From Fen-1298 sp050015675 (GTDB taxonomy: Bacteria > Bacteroidota > Ignavibacteria > UBA10030): a stretch of DNA of 64,000 nt. The position numbers were made by a program, and so were the translations under genes. Within the stretch, counting starts at the first letter, position 1. Each line of letters opens with the position of its first letter. Location of the stretch: NCBI GenBank assembly GCA_050015675.1, contig JBEKAY010000021.1, positions 20,855 to 84,854 on the forward strand, read 5' to 3'. The notes under the pieces are model-generated. The model had not been told where the DNA came from. It ran no database searches and saw nothing but the letters and a program-made list of their open reading frames with translations. Below are positions 46,906-56,662 of the stretch, in pieces.

Positions 46906-47047
46906 GATGAATTGATTTGCATGGCTGGAAAAATAACGTCAGTGTGACTTGTTCGTTCGGATATCTTTCAGTTGAAAAGGAATATTGAGGTCGTTCCATT
47001 GTGGTACTACACCTAGCACGCCTGGCCAAGACAATAAAGATGTAGGA

Positions 47048-48568
47048 TTAAAAATTAAATCCTGCTTTTTTTAAAACCGGGTATATTTTTTTATATGTCG
47101 AAAAGAGTTGCTTATATCTTTTATGGTTTCGCATATCTGGTTTGATGATTTTTTTAATCCCGGTCATCTCAAGCGTTGCATCCTTAAACGTCCGGTACCA
47201 ACCCGCCCCAACTGCCGCGGCAATTGCTGCACCCAGAGCTGATGCTTCGATGTTTTCAGGAATACAAATGTTTTTTCCGGTTATATCAGCTAGAATATGG
47301 CACCATAAACCACTGGCAACGCCTCCACCAATCGCGACAAAATCATTTACGCTCGTACCGATAATTTCTTCAACGGAATTAATGGCAAATAACTGCTCGA
47401 ATGCAATTCCTTCCAGAATCGATCGGTACATATGTCCCCGATTATGAGATGATGACAGGCCAACAAACGCACCCCTGGCGTTTATATTCCAATATGGATT
47501 CATAACACCGCATAAATACGGCAGGTGGAATAGTCCATCGCTTCCGGGTGAAACTTGTTGTGCTTCTCGCTCCAGTTGCTTATAAATATCGGTTTGTTGT
47601 ATTGGATCGATCTTTAAAAGTTTTTTTATCAACCAGTCAATTGTAAATGTGCCTGCTCTTAAACTGCATTCGTAATAATACCCGCTTTCTGAACAACTAC
47701 TCATCGTACGAAAGGCTTTACTTGTTTTGTATCGAGATCCATAAACACCTGCTACTACAGCTGTACCCAAGTTAAGATAAGCATGCTCCGAGGTGAGTAC
47801 ATTCGATCCCAATCCTGCAGCTTGTCCATCTCCACCGCCTGCGACGATGAGTGTGTCTGTGCACAAGCCTGTTGATTTTGATGCATCTTGAGAGAGCCTT
47901 CCTATCACTGTACCAGGCCGATATGTTCTGGGCAATTGATCTTCTTTTAAATCCAGTGCATTGAAAATCAACGAAGACCATTCTTTATTCTTCAAGTCGA
48001 ATAGTCCAAGCGGGTCCGCACTTGCCCAGCTCGTCTTAAACGAACCTGTTAATTTCCAGACAAGGTAAGTATGCACATCACAGATCATTCCGATTTTTTT
48101 AAACAACCCCGGTTCATGGTTTTTCATCCAAGCTAAACGATAGACTACCGGTGCATAATCCGCAGGCTTGCCGGTTATACAATGTATTTTATTTATTCCG
48201 ATTTTCCTTGAAAACGATTCCACTTCATCCTTACATCGCTCATCTAACCACACAATAGCGGGCCTAAGAAATTTTCCATCTCTATCTAACGGAACAAACG
48301 TCTCTCTTTGGTTTGAAACGGCAAGAGCTGCAATTCTTTCAGGATCAACTTGATGGGTTATTTTTTTTAACGCTTTTTGAGTAGAAAACCACCAGTCGTT
48401 CGAGTCCTGCTCATAATAATTAGGCTTTGGTGAAAAAAGCGGGATTGCTTCAAGAGCACGGGCTGCAACTTTTCCTTTTTTATCGAAAGCAATTGCCTTT
48501 GTACTTGTGGTACTGCAATCCAGGCCAACGACGAGATCACCCCTTTTTTTCCTTTGGATATATTTCAT
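47048..48568 (-). CDS. FGGY-family carbohydrate kinase (xylulokinase-like)
   Basis: A kinase of about 506 residues in the FGGY fold: VVGLDCSTTSTKAIAFD at the N-terminal phosphate loop, NQRETFVPLDRDG, then VAGGGDGQAAGLGSN and the signature VAIGGGVASGLWCHILADI with ASALGAAIAAAVG. Sequence resembles xylulokinases; apulose or other ketose kinases belong to the same fold. The open frame extends to 48604, but this would run through a 15-bp inverted repeat; the ATG at 48568 (MKYIQRKKRG) is chosen. It follows the dehydrogenase on the same strand. Confidence 0.85.
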   Translation of the reverse strand: MKYIQRKKRGDLVVGLDCSTTSTKAIAFDKKGKVAARALEAIPLFSPKPNYYEQDSNDWWFSTQKALKKITHQVDPERIAALAVSNQRETFVPLDRDGKFLRPAIVWLDERCKDEVESFSRKIGINKIHCITGKPADYAPVVYRLAWMKNHEPGLFKKIGMICDVHTYLVWKLTGSFKTSWASADPLGLFDLKNKEWSSLIFNALDLKEDQLPRTYRPGTVIGRLSQDASKSTGLCTDTLIVAGGGDGQAAGLGSNVLTSEHAYLNLGTAVVAGVYGSRYKTSKAFRTMSSCSESGYYYECSLRAGTFTIDWLIKKLLKIDPIQQTDIYKQLEREAQQVSPGSDGLFHLPYLCGVMNPYWNINARGAFVGLSSSHNRGHMYRSILEGIAFEQLFAINSVEEIIGTSVNDFVAIGGGVASGLWCHILADITGKNICIPENIEASALGAAIAAAVGAGWYRTFKDATLEMTGIKKIIKPDMRNHKRYKQLFSTYKKIYPVLKKAGFNF

Positions 48569-48593
48569 TTTTGTTGACGCATTTAATCTGTGC

Positions 48594-48643
48594 AACCTTG
48601 TCAAAGTTCTCTTTGTTTAAGCTCAGGTAACTTTGACAAGGTT
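48594..48643. repeat. 15-bp perfect inverted repeat between dehydrogenase and kinase genes
   Basis: AACCTTGTCAAAGTT (48594-48608) and AACTTTGACAAGGTT (48629-48643) are exact reverse complements around a 20-nt loop. It falls in the short gap between the dehydrogenase stop (48657) and kinase start (48568). It could stabilise or attenuate the shared mRNA. A similar palindrome is widespread in bacterial genomes as a dispersed repeat. Confidence 0.7.
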
Positions 48644-48656
48644 CTCCGAATTCCGC

Positions 48657-49694
48657 TTAGTCTATAGTTATCATCGCCTTCATAACACCATCTCTGTAGT
48701 TTGCTACCAAATCAAATGCTTGTTTGGTTTCTTCCAGCGAAAAGCGATGTGTCACTATCGAATCCATATGTATTTGACCGCGAGCCAGGAGATCAATTGC
48801 GTTTTGTGTGCAATGAACTTGCCTACGAATATTTATGATGGTGATTTCTTTTCTCCTCAATTCATGGATGGGGAAAGAAATTTCGTCTGTCTCGGTAATT
48901 CCCACAAGAACAAGAGTGCCGCCCGGTTTTAATAATTGTAGAGCCTGAGCGATTGCTCGTGTATCTCCGCTGCATTCATAAACGACGTCCAATAGCAATG
49001 GCTCGATTTTCGATATTTCTTTTACAATATCCACACGATCCGGATTTCCTGTCCATTCGGGATTTAACTTTTTTGAAAACTTCAGGCGCTCCTCTAATTT
49101 ATCTGTGATATAAATATTGTCAACATTTTTCGTACACAATACATGAAATACGGACATCCCGATTGGGCCTACGCCAAGAATAGCAGCGTTTGCTTTAGTA
49201 GGGAGTATGGACCTTTCGACAGCATAAACACCTATTGCCAATGGCTCTGATAAGGTTGCTTGCTCAAACGTCATACTCTCTTTTATAGGGAAACAACATT
49301 TCTCATGAAGCACTATGTATTCAGAGAGGCAGCCATCTAATTGTTTCGGGCATCCTAAAAAGAGAAGCTCGCGGCATGTATTTTCCCTGCCTGCCTTGCA
49401 TTGATCGCAGCGGCCGCAAGATAAAGCCGGATCGATTGCAATTCTCTGTCCGGGTTTTACTCTCGTCACTTTATTCCCCGTCTTCTCTACTATACCTGCG
49501 GCTTCATGCCCGACGATAAAAGGAAATTGAATAATCTGGGAACCGATTCTTCCGGAAGTATAATAATGAATATCCGATCCGCAAACGCCAATTGTCTTTA
49601 TCCTGATAAGCACATCTGTATCATTGATTATTTTCGGATCCGGCACCTGCCTGATTTCGAATTGTTTTATTCCTGTAAGCAATGCTGCTTTCAT
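48657..49694 (-). CDS. Zinc-dependent polyol dehydrogenase (sorbitol/xylitol type)
   Basis: A 345-residue medium-chain dehydrogenase. The N-terminal catalytic zinc ligands are in GVCGSDIHYY and VGHEAAGIVEK; four structural-zinc cysteines are in LSCGRCDQCKAGRENTC. The Rossmann loop ILGVGPIGMSVFHV binds NAD. This type turns xylitol, sorbitol or L-iditol into the ketose, which the FGGY kinase next to it could phosphorylate. The two are on one strand, in the order dehydrogenase then kinase. Confidence 0.9.
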   Translation of the reverse strand: MKAALLTGIKQFEIRQVPDPKIINDTDVLIRIKTIGVCGSDIHYYTSGRIGSQIIQFPFIVGHEAAGIVEKTGNKVTRVKPGQRIAIDPALSCGRCDQCKAGRENTCRELLFLGCPKQLDGCLSEYIVLHEKCCFPIKESMTFEQATLSEPLAIGVYAVERSILPTKANAAILGVGPIGMSVFHVLCTKNVDNIYITDKLEERLKFSKKLNPEWTGNPDRVDIVKEISKIEPLLLDVVYECSGDTRAIAQALQLLKPGGTLVLVGITETDEISFPIHELRRKEITIINIRRQVHCTQNAIDLLARGQIHMDSIVTHRFSLEETKQAFDLVANYRDGVMKAMITID

Positions 49695-49748
49695 GAGAAT
49701 ATCTTTTAATTTTGTATTTTTTAAATTTGAAAAGGTTATTACTTTAAC

Positions 49749-50078
49749 TTACTTCACTAAATAGTTCATCTCTTTTAGTTCTTTTGCCGCACGTACACGC
49801 TGATCGCCTTGCAGTTCAATCTTCCCTTCTTTCACTGTGCCGCCGGTTCCACAAGACTGTTTCAACATTCGCGCTATGTCTTCCATTGTCGCCGGATTAT
49901 GTTGTAGACCGCTCACAATCGTTACAATCTTTCCCTTTCTTCCAAGTGTATCCAGCGCAAGATTAACTGTATTGCCCTTACCATCGTGCTTTTGTTTTTG
50001 AAAATCAAGAATAACCGGCCGCGGTTCAAGCAGTTGTTCCAATTCCGATAGAGAGCGATATTTTTTTAGATGTGCCAT
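49749..50078 (-). CDS. SUI1/eIF1-like translation factor (YciH type)
   Basis: A 109-residue protein of the SUI1 fold: DTLGRKGKIVTIVSGLQHNPATMEDIARMLKQ, then SCGTGGTVKEGKIELQGDQ. Bacterial YciH-type proteins bind the 30S subunit and affect start-codon choice or act in stress. It ends 54 bp from the start of the dehydrogenase gene and is close to the SAP-like gene upstream. Confidence 0.92.
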   Translation of the reverse strand: MAHLKKYRSLSELEQLLEPRPVILDFQKQKHDGKGNTVNLALDTLGRKGKIVTIVSGLQHNPATMEDIARMLKQSCGTGGTVKEGKIELQGDQRVRAAKELKEMNYLVK

Positions 50079-50184
50079 TCAGTTTAGCTGGAAGGGAGTT
50101 ACACTCCGGCCCAATGTGCTCAGGAGAGTATCTCCCCCGCAATGTAGTATCTCTCATGGTTCGTTCTACAATTTTCTATGGTTC

Positions 50185-50508
50185 TCATTTAATTGACGCT
50201 CGCAACTTCACTTTCAGGTCGTGAATGTGTTGGCGGATATCTTTCAACTGAGCGTAGTCTTTGCTCGCGACTGCTGCAGAACGTTTCTTCTTCCAACTCC
50301 GAATCTCCAACTTCATTGAACTCTTACCAGCTATCTTAGCCTGATGATGAACGTGGCTTTCGATACCGAGCGCTATACAAAGTGCGGGCACGAGTTTTTC
50401 TTTGTGCATTGTAATATGCCCATGAACGGCCTCGTGATCGATACCATCGGCGATTTTGCGCAGTTCGATAACTGTCATCTTGTTGAGTTGTTCATACGTG
50501 TATGCCAT
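50185..50508 (-). CDS. Small basic protein with SAP-like N-terminus
   Basis: A 107-residue conserved-looking protein. MTVIELRKIADGI and KEKLVPALCIALGI resemble a SAP or Rho-N helix-extended-helix unit; the C-terminal half (KLEIRSWKKKRSAAVASKD) is a basic helix. These features suggest nucleic-acid binding, but the function is unknown. A full AGGAGG lies five bases before the ATG, one of the best ribosome-binding sites in the window. Confidence 0.75.
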   Translation of the reverse strand: MAYTYEQLNKMTVIELRKIADGIDHEAVHGHITMHKEKLVPALCIALGIESHVHHQAKIAGKSSMKLEIRSWKKKRSAAVASKDYAQLKDIRQHIHDLKVKLRASIK

Positions 50509-50588
50509 AGAGCATCCTCCTATATTGTATGGTTACTGCAACTGTATATTTGTAAATCAATCTTCAGTTCAATTTTAATTATCGCCAT

Positions 50589-52088
50589 TTAGTGTTTCAT
50601 CTGATCATACAGAATACACGCACGTTGGTATCCCATGTCGCACGCCTGTTTGGCATCCCGCAAAGCCTCGCTAGTCCACCCTTTTTTTGAATAGATCATC
50701 GCACGATTACAATATGCTTCTGCATCGTTCGGTTTAAATTTCAGGACCATATTAGTTGCTTCGAGTGATTCATCGTATTTACCCTTCCTGAACTGAATCC
50801 TTCCAATTTTATCATACGCTGTAACATAATCGCGTTTGCGTTCAATGACACTCTTGAAATCTTGCAAAGCTGCATCTTCATTTCCAAGTTGCATATAACA
50901 CACACCACGGTTATAATAAGAAACATAGCCATCTGGATTAAGACGGATTGCTTCTGACAGTTCCTGGATAGCCTCTTCGTATTTTCCATTCCTAAGCAAA
51001 TCATATCCTTTTTGGCTATGCTCATGGGCTTGCGCGCCATCGCTTTTTAAAAAATTCTTTCTCTTTTGAATCCACTCATCATTTGGGTCGAGACGTTCCG
51101 CAAGTTCAATAACTTCCTGTGCGTCACTAAGGCGGTTGAGTTTGTAGAGCACACCAGCTTTGTATCGCAAATATTCTGGATTGTTCGGGTCCAGGGCGAG
51201 CGCCTGCTCATAATCGGCAAGAGCCCTCTGGTTATCCAAAAGCCGTTCCTGATTCATACCACGCAGGGCGTAACATGCTGCCTGGTTGGCATACTTCAAC
51301 GCTTCTGTATAAAACTTTACGGCATCATCATAATTGCCTTCAATCGCGGCAATGCTTCCTTTATCTGCGGGAATAGCTGCGCGTAACATTTTGAGCTGTG
51401 GATTATAAATTATATAGCGTTCAGCCTCATCTACAAACTTCTCCATCTTGTTATATGATCCTCCCCACCGTGGAGTAAGCGCGTACAAATATTGCTTTCT
51501 AACAAGATGTGCATAAGGATGGTGCTTTAATGCTTCGGCAAGTGCGTTGTCTTTCAATTCTTCGTTACCAACAGCACTCCCAATCATAATCATCATCTCG
51601 TAACAAACATCCAAATTGGGATTGAGTTTTATTCCATCTGCAATATCTTGCATTGCTAAGACAAAGTAACGCTGCATTTCTTCAAACTGTTTTTCTGTTG
51701 TTTCACTTGCCCACGCCCCGCCTCGTGCTTTCCATCCACAAGCAGAATAATATTTTGCTCGTGCGACATAGGGTGCATATGAAGATGGAAATTGCTGCAC
51801 CCATAAATTGAGCATTGGCTCGTACAATGGATAAGCCTTAGCAAACACATCGAACGCATCGAAAGCATTATCTTCTTCCTGATAATCTTGATCGTAACAT
51901 GATTGATATTCTTCCAGCTTAGAGTTCAACGATTTGAATAATTTATGCTGGAATAGAAAAAGAATGGTTGACTTATCCACTTTACGGTGATACCCAGCGG
52001 GTTGTTCCGAAGCTAGGATAGGCAATGAAATAATAAAAATGATTAAGATAACAACTAAAACATTGAACCGATTCTTTGTGCGATTCAT
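50589..52088 (-). CDS. Secreted TPR protein, paralogue 1
   Basis: About 499 residues: a signal anchor (LVVILIIFIISLPILASEQ), a unique N-terminal region with RKVDKSTILFLFQHKLFKSLNSK, and C-terminal TPRs (for example AYCNRAMIYSKKGWTSEALRDAKQACDMG). The frame starts at GTG 52100, but GGAG lies correctly before ATG 52088. It is a close paralogue of the gene at 53071-54561, sharing order and many segments (YDQDYQEEDN). No catalytic motif. It stands downstream of a decayed carB end, as paralogue 2 stands downstream of the intact one. Confidence 0.85.
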   Translation of the reverse strand: MNRTKNRFNVLVVILIIFIISLPILASEQPAGYHRKVDKSTILFLFQHKLFKSLNSKLEEYQSCYDQDYQEEDNAFDAFDVFAKAYPLYEPMLNLWVQQFPSSYAPYVARAKYYSACGWKARGGAWASETTEKQFEEMQRYFVLAMQDIADGIKLNPNLDVCYEMMIMIGSAVGNEELKDNALAEALKHHPYAHLVRKQYLYALTPRWGGSYNKMEKFVDEAERYIIYNPQLKMLRAAIPADKGSIAAIEGNYDDAVKFYTEALKYANQAACYALRGMNQERLLDNQRALADYEQALALDPNNPEYLRYKAGVLYKLNRLSDAQEVIELAERLDPNDEWIQKRKNFLKSDGAQAHEHSQKGYDLLRNGKYEEAIQELSEAIRLNPDGYVSYYNRGVCYMQLGNEDAALQDFKSVIERKRDYVTAYDKIGRIQFRKGKYDESLEATNMVLKFKPNDAEAYCNRAMIYSKKGWTSEALRDAKQACDMGYQRACILYDQMKH

Positions 52089-52221
52089 ATCATACTCCAC
52101 AACGCAGTAATAATATTTAATTCGCCTAATAATCTGGTAGACACAATACTAAATCTTTATTCAAATCTAAATAAAAATTATAGAATGACCATCCTTCATC
52201 AAATTATTTCCTCAATATACA

Positions 52222-52440
52222 TTAATGATAAGCGCTCCCTTTATTACACTCCTGTACGCTACTTATGGTTAGCTTACTTTCCCTTTCTTTCTTTATCGCC
52301 TATACTGCTTTAGCTGGAGGCAGAGAGTGCAGTAATAAAGGTAACTTTGTTTTCCAATACTGCCCAACTAATGGCAAATTCGTCGAAGTAGGGGATGTCT
52401 TCAATCAGTACCTGAGAATAAATCTAAGCCCCATTTTGCA
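52222..52440 (-). pseudogene. Decayed 3' end of carB
   Basis: Plus-strand text from about 52222 matches the 3' end of the intact carB second half at 54833 onward. The segments GGTTAGC, CTTTCTTT, ACTGCT, GGCAGA and AACTTTGTTTTCCAAT, and AATGGCAAATTCGTC here versus GATGGCATATTCGTC there, occur in the same order and spacing. Identity looks near 75% by eye, with changes that break the frame. It is a leftover of a duplication that included the neighbouring TPR gene. Confidence 0.8.
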
Positions 52441-52444
52441 ATAT

Positions 52445-53002
52445 TCAGATTTTTATCAGCACTGCTGAATGACTTCTTTTGATATTCGGTGAATCTATAA
52501 GTTTTACCCCTTTGCTTTGCGCAATAAAAAGCGTCTTCTCAAATTCTTCTTTCGTAACATGTCCCAGCGGTTCAGAAATTAATAGAAGTCCGTCTTTTTT
52601 GAGCGATTGAATAATTTCCGTGAACAGCTGTTTTTGATCCGGCACTTCATGCACCATTGCGAATGCCAGCGCAAAATCCACAACGCCCGCAAGATCATCA
52701 ATCTGAAGCGAAGATTCACTGCATAGACGCATTTCAATTCTATCAAGAAGATGTGTTTTCAATGCACGGCGTCGAAGGCTCTTCAGCATTTTTTCTTGGA
52801 GATCAACACAATAAATCCGTCCCGTCTCTCCAACAAGTCTCGCCATCGGTATGCTAAAGAATCCCATCCCAGGGCCGACTTCTAAAATCTTCATTCCCGG
52901 TTTTAGATAGGGACTGAGAATCTTTTCTGGATTCTGAAACAAACGCCGTATTGGGCTTGCCAAAAAATATCCAATGTACCATGGACATACATGCGTTCCC
53001 AT
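52445..53002 (-). CDS. Class I SAM-dependent methyltransferase
   Basis: A 185-residue methyltransferase: motif I LEVGPGMGFFSIPMARLVG, then the acidic residue in RIYCVDLQEKML, and LAFAMVHEVPD at motif IV. It resembles UbiE/Methyltransf_25-like enzymes on small molecules. It stands between the two TPR paralogues and downstream of the intact copy; the substrate is unknown. Confidence 0.88.
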   Translation of the reverse strand: MGTHVCPWYIGYFLASPIRRLFQNPEKILSPYLKPGMKILEVGPGMGFFSIPMARLVGETGRIYCVDLQEKMLKSLRRRALKTHLLDRIEMRLCSESSLQIDDLAGVVDFALAFAMVHEVPDQKQLFTEIIQSLKKDGLLLISEPLGHVTKEEFEKTLFIAQSKGVKLIDSPNIKRSHSAVLIKI

Positions 53003-53070
53003 ATTATCCTTTCCTTAAAACTCTTATCTATCTATTCCACATCAACCGATAATCTATAATACTTCAATAA

Positions 53071-54561
53071 TCATTTCACTTGATTATAATACCTACATGC
53101 CAGTTGATATCCAAGATCACAGGCTTGCCTCATATCATTCAATGCTTCAGTAGTAGACCCTTTTCTTTCATAAATTTTAGCGCGATTATATAATGCTTCG
53201 CCGCAGTTAGGGTCCAATGATATCCATTTATTAGCACTATTAATCGCATCATCGTACATCCCACGATTTGCATAGATTGGTATAAGTCTTATATATGTAT
53301 TAAGGTAGTCAGGTTTTAATTCAACAACTCGAAGGAAATCTTGCAGCGCTGCATCGTCATTGTGAAGCTGGGAATAACATATTGCCCGGTTAACGTAAGC
53401 AACATATTCATATGGAACAATGCGTATAACTTCACTGAATTCTGAAACTGCTTCCTCATATTTCCCGGCATTTGCAAGATTACTTCCTTTTTCTAAAAGG
53501 TTATTGACTTGTGTTCTCTCGCTTATGAGAGACCGATCTTCAGTTTTCTCATTACTGGAATCAAATCGTTGAAGAGGTCGATTTGCTTTTCCCGTATTGG
53601 AGATGCTGGTCTGGCTGGCAATCGCTTTTGCCTTACGACTTAAATATTCTGGATCATTTGGACTAAGCTCTAATGCATGATCATAGTCGTTCAATGCATG
53701 CACATAATCTTTCAACTGAATGTAAGCATCTCCGCGGCAAGCATAATAGGAATGGTAATTCGAATAATTCAGTGCCTCGGTGTACATCTTCACTGCCTCT
53801 CCATATTTCCCCAGGTAAGAAAAAATACTTCCCCTGTCGGCAGGAATAGAAGCAGAAAGTGCTTTAATTTTTGGATTGAATGCAACATACTTCGAGCAAC
53901 TGTCAATAAACGTTTTCATCATATCGTACGAACCGCCAAAACGCGGAGTCAATGTTTGCACGTATTTTAATCTAATTCTATACGCGTATGGATGATTTTT
54001 TAAAGCATCAGAGAGCGCTTTACCTTTCATTTCTTCATTGGCGGTCGCAGCCCCGATCTCCACCATCATTGCATAGCAAACATCTAACCGTACATTTTTC
54101 TTCAAAGCAATATTAATATCGAGGAGGGCAAGCGCATAATAACGCTCCATTTCTTTATACTCTTTTTGATCTTTATCAATGAGCCATTTGCGCCCCCGTG
54201 CCTCCCGCGCGCACGCACAATAGTACTTTGCACGCGCTATATACGACGCAGGGAATTCAGAAGATTCTTTTTCCCATTTGACAAACAGTGATTCGAACTC
54301 AGTGTCAACTCTGGAAAATACATCGAACGCATCGTACACATTATCTTCTTCCTGATAATCTTGATCGTACGCCGATTGATATTCATCCAGCTTAGAATTT
54401 AATGATTTGAATAATTGGTGCTGAAACAGAAAAAGAATGGTTGATTTATCCACTTTACGGTGACTACCAACGGGTTGTCCTGAAGAGCAGATAGGAAATG
54501 AAATAATAAACAAGATGAGGATTACAGTTGAAATACTGAGGCGATTTTTTATGCGATTCAT
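53071..54561 (-). CDS. Secreted TPR protein, paralogue 2
   Basis: About 496 residues, with a signal sequence (TVILILFIISFPICSSGQ), the shared block RKVDKSTILFLFQHQLFKSL, and C-terminal TPRs (YNRAKIYERKGSTTEALNDM). It differs from paralogue 1 in a linker of about 40 residues (RFDSSNEKTEDRSLISE) between two TPR groups. The GTG at 54573 is in frame, but ATG 54561 is preferred by analogy. It follows carB on the same strand with 270 bp between. Confidence 0.85.
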   Translation of the reverse strand: MNRIKNRLSISTVILILFIISFPICSSGQPVGSHRKVDKSTILFLFQHQLFKSLNSKLDEYQSAYDQDYQEEDNVYDAFDVFSRVDTEFESLFVKWEKESSEFPASYIARAKYYCACAREARGRKWLIDKDQKEYKEMERYYALALLDINIALKKNVRLDVCYAMMVEIGAATANEEMKGKALSDALKNHPYAYRIRLKYVQTLTPRFGGSYDMMKTFIDSCSKYVAFNPKIKALSASIPADRGSIFSYLGKYGEAVKMYTEALNYSNYHSYYACRGDAYIQLKDYVHALNDYDHALELSPNDPEYLSRKAKAIASQTSISNTGKANRPLQRFDSSNEKTEDRSLISERTQVNNLLEKGSNLANAGKYEEAVSEFSEVIRIVPYEYVAYVNRAICYSQLHNDDAALQDFLRVVELKPDYLNTYIRLIPIYANRGMYDDAINSANKWISLDPNCGEALYNRAKIYERKGSTTEALNDMRQACDLGYQLACRYYNQVK

Positions 54562-54832
54562 AACATACTTCACAATGCAATAAGAGTATTTGTTTCACTT
54601 AAGAATCGAGATTTGAACAAACAAATTATCAAAATTCTGCCAAAGGCATTCCTCTGGGAAAATCACAAACAAATTCCAAATTTATATATTCAAATTCTTC
54701 TTATTTCAAATCTATAATTTGTGATTTATTTTTTGTTTAGAGATTGTTGTTTGTTTTTTTGAGATTTTCCCGATCAATGGTTTCATTTCGTGTAACAACA
54801 ATTATTAAACGTTTTACTATTCAACGAATAAA

Positions 54833-56662
54833 TTACTGATACGCGCTCTCTTTGAGATACTCCTGAATGCTCTTTACGGTTAGCCCGCCTTCCTTTTCTT
54901 TCTGGATTGCCTTCACTGCTGTAGCGGCGGCAGAAAGTGTGGTAATGAAAGCAACTTTGTTTTCCAATGCCGCCCAGCCGATGGCATATTCGTCATAACG
55001 TGAAGTTTCGCCAAGTGGTGTGTTGATAACAAGCTGTATCTTTCCGTTTTTAATGAGATCCACAGAATTTGGCCGGCGTTCGTTCACTTTGAAAACCTGT
55101 TCACACGGAATTCCATTTGAGGTAAAAAAAGTCGCCGTTCCTTCTGTCGCGATGAAAGAAAATCCCAGCGCTCGTAATTCGCGCGCGATATTCAATGTCA
55201 TTTCAGTCTTATCGTTATTGTTCACACTAAAAAATACTGATCCCTCTGTCGGCAAAGCATTACTTGCTGCAATCTGCGATTTAGCAATCGATGCGCCGAA
55301 GCTATCGGAAATTCCCATAACCTCGCCCGTGGAGCGCATCTCTGGACCAAGGAACACTCGCGTCTTCGGAAATTTTGCAAACGGAAATACGGCTTCCTTC
55401 ACAGAGATATGTTTTACTTTCCGGAAATCGAAATCTTTGCAGCCAAGTTCTTCCAATGTTCTTCCCACCATAACTTTTGCAGCAATCTTTGCAAGCGGTA
55501 ATCCTGTCGCTTTGCTCACAAATGGTACCGTCCGCGATGCTCGTGGATTTACTTCCAGTACATACACAACGTCATCCTTCATAGCATACTGAACATTCAT
55601 CAATCCCACAACCTTCAGCGCCTTTGCTAATTTCACCGTAATGTTGATCATTTCGTTAAGATTTTTTTCAGAGATCATATACGGTGGAAGCACACAACTG
55701 CTGTCGCCGGAATGAATACCCGCTTCTTCAATGTGTTCCATCACGCCTCCAATCATCACGTCTTTGCCGTCGCATACGCAATCGACATCATATTCAAATG
55801 CATCTTCAAGAAAGCGGTCGATGAGCACGGGATGGTCGGGGGAAACATCTACCGCTTTCCTCATATATTCACGCAATGAATCCTTTGTATAGCAGACTTC
55901 CATTGCGCGGCCTCCAAGCACGTATGAGGGGCGCACAAGCACCGGAAAACAAATTTGTTCGGCAACGAGTACTGCGTTGTTCACAGTATACGCCGTGCCA
56001 TACTTGGGATGTTGAATATTATTTCGCCGAAGAAGTGCGCCGAATCTCTCGCGGTCTTCCGCAAGATCAATTCCTTCGGGTGATGTGCCGAGAATTTTTA
56101 CACCGTTCTCATCTAATGCCTTCGCTATCTTCAACGGTGTCTGTCCGCCGAATGCAACGATGACGCCGTCCGGTTGTTCTTGGTCGCAAATGTTGAGCAC
56201 ATCTTCAAGCGTCAGCGGTTCAAAATATAATTTATCGGTTGTGTCGTAATCAGTTGAAACGGTCTCCGGATTACAATTAATCATAATAGTTTCGAACCCT
56301 TCTTCGCGAAGAGCCATGACGCCATGAACGCAACAATAATCAAATTCAATTCCTTGTCCGATGCGGTTCGGCCCGCCGCCGAGAATGATTACTTTTTTCT
56401 TCATGCTTCTTATAGATTCATTTTCCCGTTCATACGTTGAATAGTGATACGGTGTTGATGCTGCAAATTCAGCTGCGCAAGTATCAACCGTCTTATAGAC
56501 CGGTATTACACCCATCTTCTTCCGTATCATTCGTACGGCTGCTTCATTCATTCCCCAGATTTCTGATAACTGTCGATCGGAGAAACCGTACTCTTTTGCT
56601 TTTCGCATAATTTCCGGAGTGACCTTCACCGGCATTTCATTTTTTGCTTTATTTGACTTCAC
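54833..56662 (-). CDS. carB2: Carbamoyl-phosphate synthase large chain, C-terminal half
   Basis: 609 residues covering the carbamoyl-phosphate half: end of the oligomerisation domain (MRKAKEYGFSDRQLSEIWG), the second ATP-grasp (ILGGGPNRIGQGIEFDY, VRPSYVLGGRAMEV, VLEVNPRASRTVPFVSKATG) and the allosteric MGS domain at the C-terminus. It completes arginine/pyrimidine precursor synthesis with the other half at 57156. The start overlaps the 3' end of the Spy-like gene by 14 bases. Together both halves equal the usual ~1070-1100-residue enzyme. Split large chains are known in some archaea and Aquifex. Confidence 0.95.
   Translation of the reverse strand: MKSNKAKNEMPVKVTPEIMRKAKEYGFSDRQLSEIWGMNEAAVRMIRKKMGVIPVYKTVDTCAAEFAASTPYHYSTYERENESIRSMKKKVIILGGGPNRIGQGIEFDYCCVHGVMALREEGFETIMINCNPETVSTDYDTTDKLYFEPLTLEDVLNICDQEQPDGVIVAFGGQTPLKIAKALDENGVKILGTSPEGIDLAEDRERFGALLRRNNIQHPKYGTAYTVNNAVLVAEQICFPVLVRPSYVLGGRAMEVCYTKDSLREYMRKAVDVSPDHPVLIDRFLEDAFEYDVDCVCDGKDVMIGGVMEHIEEAGIHSGDSSCVLPPYMISEKNLNEMINITVKLAKALKVVGLMNVQYAMKDDVVYVLEVNPRASRTVPFVSKATGLPLAKIAAKVMVGRTLEELGCKDFDFRKVKHISVKEAVFPFAKFPKTRVFLGPEMRSTGEVMGISDSFGASIAKSQIAASNALPTEGSVFFSVNNNDKTEMTLNIARELRALGFSFIATEGTATFFTSNGIPCEQVFKVNERRPNSVDLIKNGKIQLVINTPLGETSRYDEYAIGWAALENKVAFITTLSAAATAVKAIQKEKEGGLTVKSIQEYLKESAYQ

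Noticed and set aside
52265..52468. Plus-strand 67-residue frame with a signal-like start
   Set aside because: It lies antisense on the decayed carB copy and has no independent support.
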